From an uncultured Clostridia bacterium (GTDB lineage: Bacteria > Bacillota > Clostridia > TANB77 > CAG-508), in contig CAMKSF010000010.1 in the NCBI GenBank assembly GCA_946415375.1, positions 1-49,866 on the forward strand: DNA of 49,866 bases. The letters are read 5' to 3'. Each line of letters starts with the position of its first letter. Within the stretch, counting starts at the first letter, position 1. Made by a program: the position numbers and the translations under genes. Positions 44,484 through 49,866 of the stretch are shown here, piece by piece. The notes beneath the pieces are model-generated. The model searched no databases. It saw nothing but the letters and a program-made list of their open reading frames with translations, and was not told where the DNA came from.

Positions 44484-44933
44484 ATGAAAAAACAGTATTA
44501 CAAGGCATATGTCTCAGGAGCATTGACAGGCCTTTCAAAAGACTCTAATATGAAAGAGTTTTATGAAAAGGTCGCAGAAATCGTTGATTCGGTGCTTGGA
44601 TTTGGAACAGCGTATGTTCCACACAAGCATACGGATCCTGTAAAGGACCCTGATGTTACTCCGGAAGAAGTTTACCGGGTTGATAAGGAGAGAGTCTGTG
44701 AATCTAACCTTGTCATAGCTTATGTCGGAATTCCTTCTCTTGGAGTTGGAGCAGAGTTGGAAATGGCTAATAGCCAAAATATCCCTATCCTGTTGTTGTG
44801 CAGGAAGGGAGAAAAAGTTAGCCGTCTTCCTCGGGGAATGGAATCAGTGAAAGGGCTCTTTGAGTACACTAGCGAAGAAGAAGCTCTTAACTGGATAGAG
44901 AATAAGCTGAAAGAACTGCTGCTCACAAAGTAA
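44484..44933 (+). CDS. Nucleoside 2-deoxyribosyltransferase-like protein, horizontally acquired
   Basis: The 149-residue protein has the fold pattern of nucleoside 2-deoxyribosyltransferases and related N-glycosidases: KAYVSGALTGLSKDSNMKEF at the start, a conserved VDKERVCESNLVIAYVG, then SLGVGAELEMANSQN, with E91 or E93 the likely nucleophile. Family members cleave or exchange the sugar of nucleosides or nucleotides. The gene is visibly richer in G and C than its neighbours and uses codons rare around it (CGG, CCG, GTC, CTT). A strong AAAGGAG precedes the ATG. It is the only gene of the inserted cassette. Confidence 0.8.
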   Translation: MKKQYYKAYVSGALTGLSKDSNMKEFYEKVAEIVDSVLGFGTAYVPHKHTDPVKDPDVTPEEVYRVDKERVCESNLVIAYVGIPSLGVGAELEMANSQNIPILLLCRKGEKVSRLPRGMESVKGLFEYTSEEEALNWIENKLKELLLTK

Positions 44934-44964
44934 GAGAAAAACCGAAAAATGAATTGTTTCTTGA

Positions 44965-44994
44965 AAAAGCCCTGACTATTTTGTCAGGGCTTTT
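44965..44994 (+). terminator. GC-rich terminator of the cassette gene
   Basis: AAAAGCCCTGAC (44965-44976) pairs perfectly with GTCAGGGCTTTT (44983-44994) around a 6-nt loop. Its composition differs from the AT-rich hairpins elsewhere in the window. Confidence 0.93.
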
Positions 44995-45097
44995 GATATG
45001 TTCAATATAAGTTTTAGCCTATCTAAAACAAGCAGTATAGAAATAAAGCAAAAATAAATTCTTTTTTAAACAAACTATAGAAATGTTTTTATTAGTA

Positions 45098-45106
45098 TGA
45101 TATAAT
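45098..45106 (+). promoter_or_regulatory. Extended -10 element able to drive mscS
   Basis: TGATATAAT lies near the right end of the cassette, pointing at mscS. A good -35 box is not evident. After the insertion it could replace transcription that once came from pnuC. Confidence 0.5.
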
Positions 45107-45131
45107 TACGATAAATTTTAAGTAGTTAAAT

Positions 45132-45221
45132 AAAAATCAATTTATATGATAATGTCTATAATAGGATTTATTAATTGGTGGAAATTAAACAAAGAAAGAA
45201 ATATGAAGAATGAATAGGAGA
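45132..45221 (+). repeat. 90-bp direct repeat, right copy (displaced pnuC 3' end)
   Basis: It matches 44264-44353 perfectly. It still encodes the last residues of pnuC but has no start. Its final AGGAGA is the working ribosome-binding site of mscS, five bases before the ATG. Confidence 0.97.
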
Positions 45222-45226
45222 GAAAG

Positions 45227-46021
45227 ATGAAGGATTTTATATTAAGCATCAATAATAATAAATTATACATATCAGCTGCAATTGCCATAATAGGAATAAT
45301 TGTTTATGAGATAATAAAGAAAACAATTAACAAAATATTAGAAAAAGATAAACAAAGAAATAAACTAGATAAAAAAGGAAGAACAGTAGTAAAACTTTTT
45401 ACTAACATTATAAAATATGTTATTATCGTTATTGTAGGAGTATTAATACTACAAATATATGGGGTGAATGTAAATTCAATTGTAGCTGGACTTGGACTTG
45501 TTTCCGTTGTTGCAGGACTTGCCATTCAAGACCCATTAAAAGATATTGTAACAGGAGTAAATATTATTACAGATGATTATTTTTCTTTAGGAGACGTTGT
45601 AAAAATAGGTGATGTAGAAGGCAAAGTTGTATACTTAGGAGTAAGAACCACAAAGATAAAAGATATAGCTAATGGAAATGTTCTAGTTTTAGCAAATAGG
45701 AATATAGATAAAGTTATAAAGATTTCAGATGAAATGTATATGGAAATTCCTTTATCATATGAAGATAATACAGACAGAGTCATAAAAATTATTAAAAATG
45801 CTTTGGAAAGTGTAAAAAAACACGAAAACATAATTGAAGCGGAGTATTTAGGAATTGATAAATTTGCGGATTCATCAATTAATTATAAAATAAAAATAAT
45901 TTGTAAACCAGAAAATAAATTCTTTGCAAGAAGATTAGTGAATAATATATTAAAAAAAGAACTAGATAAAAATGGAATATCAATTCCATATCCACAACTT
46001 ACTGTTCACAAAGGAGAATAA
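45227..46021 (+). CDS. MscS-family small-conductance mechanosensitive channel
   Basis: The 264-residue protein has two N-terminal membrane segments and the pore-lining third helix, VAGLGLVSVVAGLAIQDPLK, a typical MscS signature. The cytoplasmic beta domain follows (YFSLGDVVKIGDVEGKV, then GVRTTKIKDIANGNVLVLAN). The channel opens under membrane tension to release solutes on hypo-osmotic shock. Its ribosome-binding site lies inside the duplicated pnuC end. It is followed after 2 bp by a GT-C membrane protein. Confidence 0.93.
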   Translation: MKDFILSINNNKLYISAAIAIIGIIVYEIIKKTINKILEKDKQRNKLDKKGRTVVKLFTNIIKYVIIVIVGVLILQIYGVNVNSIVAGLGLVSVVAGLAIQDPLKDIVTGVNIITDDYFSLGDVVKIGDVEGKVVYLGVRTTKIKDIANGNVLVLANRNIDKVIKISDEMYMEIPLSYEDNTDRVIKIIKNALESVKKHENIIEAEYLGIDKFADSSINYKIKIICKPENKFFARRLVNNILKKELDKNGISIPYPQLTVHKGE

Positions 46022-46023
46022 TA

Positions 46024-47529
46024 ATGAAAGAAACTTTTATAAAAAGAGATTTCAATCTGATACTGAAAACATGTTTTATTATAATCTCAATAATATTTGT
46101 AGTACCATCTATTGTGTATATGATAAATAAAGGTACGATTTTAGGATTTGAAAACTACTATAACTTTTTTATAGATAATGGACAAAATAAAATACTATCA
46201 ACAACAGTATATATTATTATATTTTTGTCTCTATCAGCAATATATTTAATTTTTATAAATAAAAAAGACTCTTTTAAAAGTATTAAAGGATTATTAAAAT
46301 ACTTAGCATGTGTATCAGTGATCTTTTTAATAATGCTTCCATGGCATTCATCAGATATTTTCTATTATATGGGAGTAGGAGAATTAAATTCGGTTTATGG
46401 GCAAAATCCATATTATGTATCTATAAAAAAATATGTTGGAAAGAATCCAAAAAGCATTGAACAGGATTCAATTATGAAACAAGGGAATATGAATTTTTGG
46501 TCAAATACAACAGTGGTATATGGTCCAATTGCACAAATAATATTTAGCCTAATTACAAAAATATCATTCAAAAATATAGATGTTTGTATTATTCTATTTA
46601 AACTACTAAATATTATTATTCATATATTAAATTGTTATTTAATATATAAAATAACAAAAAAATTAAAGTTTTCAATTATATATGGATTGAATCCATATAT
46701 TCTAATGGAATTTATAGGGATGGTACATAATGATATAATTGTAGTATTTTTTATATTATTGTCATTCTACTTTTTATTAAAAAAGAAGCGATTAATACCA
46801 AGTATTGCATTTTTAGCTATAGCGACAGGAATAAAGTATTTTACAATTTTGTTTTTACCAATTATTGTGCTGTATTACTTTAAAGATGAAGAAAAAATAT
46901 TTAGAAGAATTATAAGATGTCTGCAATGTGGATTAGTATTTATGGCAATTGTTATGATTGAATATGTTTTTTACTATAAAGATATTAAAGTATTTACTGC
47001 AATGTTGGCACAAACAGATAAATATTGCAAGTCCATATATTCTGGAATATATGCTATTTCAATTAACAATGATAAAATAATGTATAATATTTTGGGGCAA
47101 ACATATTTAATAGATGATATATGTAGATATTTAAGAGACATAATATTTTTAGTATTTGCAATTATATATATAAAAATTTGCTTAGATTTACTATTAACAA
47201 AAAAAATAAAATTACATAACAAATTAAGACAATTCGAATTTGGTTTAATTCTGTTTATAATTTCAATGTCTAATTTTCAACAGTGGTATTTATTATGGCT
47301 GTTTGCATGTATGCCTTGGCAGAAACCTAATACAATTAGAAATATTATAGGGTTATCACTAGCATCGGAATTTGGAAATACAATATATATGTTTAATGTT
47401 GAAAGCTATAAATATGATGCATATTTTATTTTTATTATTGCAATTATATTTATTATTTGGAAAATTTGTACAAATAAAAACACTTTTTTATTGACACATA
47501 GGAAACAAAATGATAAATTATATACATAA
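46024..47529 (+). CDS. GT-C fold membrane glycosyltransferase-like protein
   Basis: The 501-residue protein has about twelve membrane segments. The first long loop reads MLPWHSSDIFYYMGVGELNS then VYGQNPYYV, with D111 and E120 as candidate catalytic acids. VVYGPIAQIIFSLI and GLNPYILMEFIGMVHNDI also fit polyprenol-phosphate-mannose dependent GT87/MptB-like enzymes. It probably adds a sugar to an extracellular acceptor. It follows mscS by 2 bp. Confidence 0.72.
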   Translation: MKETFIKRDFNLILKTCFIIISIIFVVPSIVYMINKGTILGFENYYNFFIDNGQNKILSTTVYIIIFLSLSAIYLIFINKKDSFKSIKGLLKYLACVSVIFLIMLPWHSSDIFYYMGVGELNSVYGQNPYYVSIKKYVGKNPKSIEQDSIMKQGNMNFWSNTTVVYGPIAQIIFSLITKISFKNIDVCIILFKLLNIIIHILNCYLIYKITKKLKFSIIYGLNPYILMEFIGMVHNDIIVVFFILLSFYFLLKKKRLIPSIAFLAIATGIKYFTILFLPIIVLYYFKDEEKIFRRIIRCLQCGLVFMAIVMIEYVFYYKDIKVFTAMLAQTDKYCKSIYSGIYAISINNDKIMYNILGQTYLIDDICRYLRDIIFLVFAIIYIKICLDLLLTKKIKLHNKLRQFEFGLILFIISMSNFQQWYLLWLFACMPWQKPNTIRNIIGLSLASEFGNTIYMFNVESYKYDAYFIFIIAIIFIIWKICTNKNTFLLTHRKQNDKLYT

Positions 47530-47563
47530 GAAAGAATAAAAAATAGAAAGGATGTTGATTAAA

Positions 47564-48307
47564 ATGATTTTTGGATTGGTAATTATATTTTTATTTATTG
47601 TTCTAATGTCAATTAGACAAATTGATGAATTTGAAAGAGGTATATTATTCAGATTTGGTAAGTTTGCAAAAATACTTAGCCCTGGATGGCATGTTATATT
47701 TCCAGTGATTCACTCATATAAAAAAATAGACATTAGAACAAAAGCTGTAGATGTTCCTGAACAAGAAGCAATTACAAGAGATAATGTTTCTATTAAAATC
47801 AACGCAGTATTATATTACAAAATATTTGATGCATCAAAGGCAATTCTTGCAGTTCAAGACTATAACTATGCAGTAAGCCAATTAGCACAAACAACAATGA
47901 GAAATATTGTAGGTTCAGTTTCGCTTGATGAATTACTAACAGAAAGAGAAAAACTAAGTACAGAAATATGTAATATAGTAGATGAAGAAACAGACCCTTG
48001 GGGTATAAAAGTAGAAAATGTGGAACTTAAAGATATAGCTTTACCAGAAGAAATGAAAAGAGTTATTGCAAAGGTTGCAGAAGCTGAAAGAGAAAAACAA
48101 GCAGTAATTACAAAAGCAAATGGAGAAGTAGAAGCAGCAAATAATTTAGCAATGGCAGCAAGTATTATGAATCAAGCACCAGGAGCATTACATTTAAGAA
48201 CTCTTTCAACATTGAATGACTTAAGTAGCGATCAATCTAATACAGTAATTTTTGCTGTACCAATAGAAGGACTAGAAGCATTAAAAGGAATTGCAAATAG
48301 GAAATAG
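47564..48307 (+). CDS. Slipin (SPFH/stomatin family) membrane protein
   Basis: The 248-residue protein has one N-terminal membrane segment (residues 1-17, IFGLVIIFLFIVLMS) and an SPFH domain: FERGILFRFGKFAKILSPGW, VDVPEQEAITRDNVSIKINA, GSVSLDELLTEREKLS, then EVELKDIALPEEM-like strand (ENVELKDIALPEEMKRVIAK) and a coiled coil. Slipins form oligomers that organise membrane domains and are often linked to NfeD proteases; no nfeD gene is adjacent. ATG at 47564 is favoured over 47552, which would touch the AAAGG site. Confidence 0.9.
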   Translation: MIFGLVIIFLFIVLMSIRQIDEFERGILFRFGKFAKILSPGWHVIFPVIHSYKKIDIRTKAVDVPEQEAITRDNVSIKINAVLYYKIFDASKAILAVQDYNYAVSQLAQTTMRNIVGSVSLDELLTEREKLSTEICNIVDEETDPWGIKVENVELKDIALPEEMKRVIAKVAEAEREKQAVITKANGEVEAANNLAMAASIMNQAPGALHLRTLSTLNDLSSDQSNTVIFAVPIEGLEALKGIANRK

Positions 48308-48317
48308 AAATTAAATT

Positions 48318-48357
48318 AACCTCGGAATATATTATCAAAATTTATTCCGAGGTTTTT
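48318..48357 (+). terminator. Terminator after the slipin gene
   Basis: AACCTCGGAATA (48318-48329) pairs with TATTCCGAGGTT (48343-48354) and a T-run follows. Confidence 0.92.
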
Positions 48358-48459
48358 ATGTGAAAATTGTAGTATTTTTAAAAACTTTGTGATAAAATAA
48401 TAATACTTTTAAATATGATAAAACAAAAGAGGTTAAACTAAATGGAAGGGGAATGAACC

Positions 48460-49866
48460 TTGAAGAAGCTATTATTAATTGATGGAAATAGTATAATGAA
48501 TAGAGCATTTTATGGAATTATGGGGAGTAAAATGCTAACAACAAAAGATGGAAAATATACAAATGCTGTATATGGATTTTTGGCTATTATGTTCAAAATA
48601 ATGGAAGACTTAAATCCTGATTATATGGCTGTATCTTTTGATTTAAAGGTTCCAACTGCAAGACATAAAATGTATGATAAATATAAAGCAAATAGACATG
48701 GAATGCCAGATGAATTAAAAGAACAAATGCCTATGATTAAAGAAGTTTTGCAAGCTATGAATATAGATATTGTAGAAAAAGAAGGCTATGAAGGAGACGA
48801 TATTTTAGGAACACTTGCAAAGTATGGAGAAAAACAAGGACTAGAAGTTGTTATTCTTTCAGGAGATAGAGATACTTTTCAACTTGCAACAGATAAAACT
48901 ATAGTCAGGATTCCTAGAACAAAAGCTGGAAAAACAGAGACAGAAGACTATGACAGAACTAAAGTTGTATCAGAATATGGATTAGAACCAAAAGCTCTAA
49001 TAGATGTAAAAGGTCTTCAAGGAGATACATCTGACAATATTCCTGGAGTACCTGGAATTGGACCCAAAACTGCAATCTCTCTTATACAAAAATATGGAAC
49101 GGTTGAGAATCTTTATGATGCAATAGAAAAAGGAGAAGATGATTTAAAAGGTAAACAAAAAGAAAATATTGTAGCAAATAAAGATATGGCATTTCTTTCA
49201 AAAAAATTAGGAAAAATAGATGTTAATGTTCCATTAGATGATAATTTAGAAACTTTAAAAGTAGAAGAATGGGATAAAGTAAAAGTATTAGATATTTTTC
49301 AAAACTTAAATTTTAAAAGATATATAGAAAGATTTGATTTGGAAAATGCTGAAGGGGCATTAGCAGAACCTAAAAATGAAATTAAAGTAAATATTAATTC
49401 AACAATTTCAGAAAATGAAGTTTTGAATAGAATTAATGACATGAAGAAATGTGTATATTATTTAGGAACAAAGTCATCTTCAAATGAAAATTTAATAATA
49501 AAACAAGAAGTAGAATCTATTAGTATTTTTGATTTTGAAAAAAATGAAACATATTATATAAAAAATCCTAGTATAGATTTTTTGAAAAATATATTTGAAG
49601 AAAAAAATATAGAGAAAATAGGACATGAAATAAATTACACATATATACTATTAAAACAAAATGAAATTACAATGCAAAATATCAAATTTGATACTGCTGT
49701 TGCAGCATATATTATGAATCCAACAGATGGAAAATATCCGATTGAAAGAATAATTGAGAATTATTTAGATATTAGCACAGACAAATATTTAAAATCAATA
49801 GGAATAGAAGAACAATCTAATCAAATTACTTTATTTGAAACACAAGAAGAAAAAGACATTGATATG
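48460..49866 (+). CDS. polA: DNA polymerase I, N-terminal part (3' end outside window)
   Basis: PolA removes RNA primers and fills repair gaps. The visible 469 codons begin with TTG at 48460 after AAGGGGA, giving MKKLLLIDGNSIMNRAFYGI as in homologues; an ATG at 48453 is in another frame and stops after nine codons. The 5'-3' exonuclease domain shows EGYEGDDILGTLAKY, VILSGDRDTFQL and LQGDTSDNIPGVPGIGPKTA. The following region (about 320 onward) begins the 3'-5' exonuclease-like domain, with FDTAVAAYIMNPTDGKYPIE. The polymerase domain lies beyond the edge. Confidence 0.96.
   Translation, partial: MKKLLLIDGNSIMNRAFYGIMGSKMLTTKDGKYTNAVYGFLAIMFKIMEDLNPDYMAVSFDLKVPTARHKMYDKYKANRHGMPDELKEQMPMIKEVLQAMNIDIVEKEGYEGDDILGTLAKYGEKQGLEVVILSGDRDTFQLATDKTIVRIPRTKAGKTETEDYDRTKVVSEYGLEPKALIDVKGLQGDTSDNIPGVPGIGPKTAISLIQKYGTVENLYDAIEKGEDDLKGKQKENIVANKDMAFLSKKLGKIDVNVPLDDNLETLKVEEWDKVKVLDIFQNLNFKRYIERFDLENAEGALAEPKNEIKVNINSTISENEVLNRINDMKKCVYYLGTKSSSNENLIIKQEVESISIFDFEKNETYYIKNPSIDFLKNIFEEKNIEKIGHEINYTYILLKQNEITMQNIKFDTAVAAYIMNPTDGKYPIERIIENYLDISTDKYLKSIGIEEQSNQITLFETQEEKDIDM

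Larger units (their letters stand above)
44354..45131 (+). mobile_element. 778-bp inserted cassette between duplicated pnuC ends
   Basis: The cassette holds one promoter, one G+C-richer gene, a GC-rich terminator and an outward extended -10 box. It carries no integrase, transposase or terminal inverted repeat that I can see. Removing it together with one repeat would leave pnuC directly followed by mscS with a proper ribosome-binding site, the likely ancestral state. Confidence 0.65.

Noticed and set aside
44354..45131. Insertion sequence or integron cassette
   Set aside because: No transposase, terminal inverted repeat or attC-like palindrome was found; the 90-bp direct repeat is far longer than a target duplication.
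48453..48482. ATG seven bases before the polA start
   Set aside because: It is in another frame and stops after nine codons; TTG at 48460 gives the conserved PolA N-terminus.

Overview
The window is very AT-rich, with Shine-Dalgarno sites of the AAAGGAG type, frequent GTG/TTG starts and Gram-positive gene content. Several genes belong to the endospore programme: a SigH-type sigma factor, a PdaA-type cortex deacetylase and the yqfC/yqfD pair. This points to a low-GC, endospore-forming Bacillota lineage (Clostridia-like, probably anaerobic). That assignment is inferred from gene content only; no rRNA or tRNA gene was seen.

Layout. 1-3.1 kb: tail of a sensor kinase, an Rpn/PDDEXK transposase-family gene and two small unrecognised genes. 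3.2-6.2 kb: an Agr-type quorum-sensing locus, with agrB and a 38-codon agrD facing agrC/agrA-like genes. 6.5-12 kb: a divergent kinase-fold gene, then pdaA, yqfC, a broken gene, yqfD, an unrecognised helical protein where phoH often sits, and ybeY. 12-17.6 kb: a DUF3048 lipoprotein-like gene, two HExxH genes, asd and sigH driven by back-to-back consensus promoters, and an HD-domain gene. 17.6-21.7 kb (minus strand): an amidoligase, a tiny overlapping gene and mutS2. 21.8-28.9 kb: a five-gene envelope operon (flippase-like membrane protein, GT8, GT8-acyltransferase fusion, second acyltransferase, secreted beta-helix protein with 26 NETx repeats). 29-34 kb: ruvB followed by accessory genes. 34-40.4 kb: a GT-C membrane protein, queH, a RecQ helicase-nuclease with an overlapping partner gene, and a Ca/Na antiporter. 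40.4-46 kb: gshF, a HIT protein, an NMN adenylyltransferase-like gene, pnuC, a G+C-richer deoxyribosyltransferase-like gene and mscS. 46-49.9 kb: a GT-C membrane protein, a slipin and the start of polA.

The most unusual signal is a recurring architecture in which the 3' end of a housekeeping gene is duplicated around accessory DNA. The clearest case is pnuC: 90 bp covering its last codons, stop codon and the next gene's ribosome-binding site are repeated perfectly on both sides of a compositionally foreign one-gene cassette. ruvB has an older version: a decayed copy of its last 23 codons lies downstream of an inserted HExxH gene. A third, weaker echo of the antiporter 3' end lies 6.3 kb upstream of that gene. 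No integrase or insertion sequence is visible.

Other themes are three HExxH zincin-like cytoplasmic proteins, three paralogues of a small helical family, two of them overlapping the gene before them (an amidoligase and a large unknown), and a candidate RecQ-PDDEXK two-gene module.
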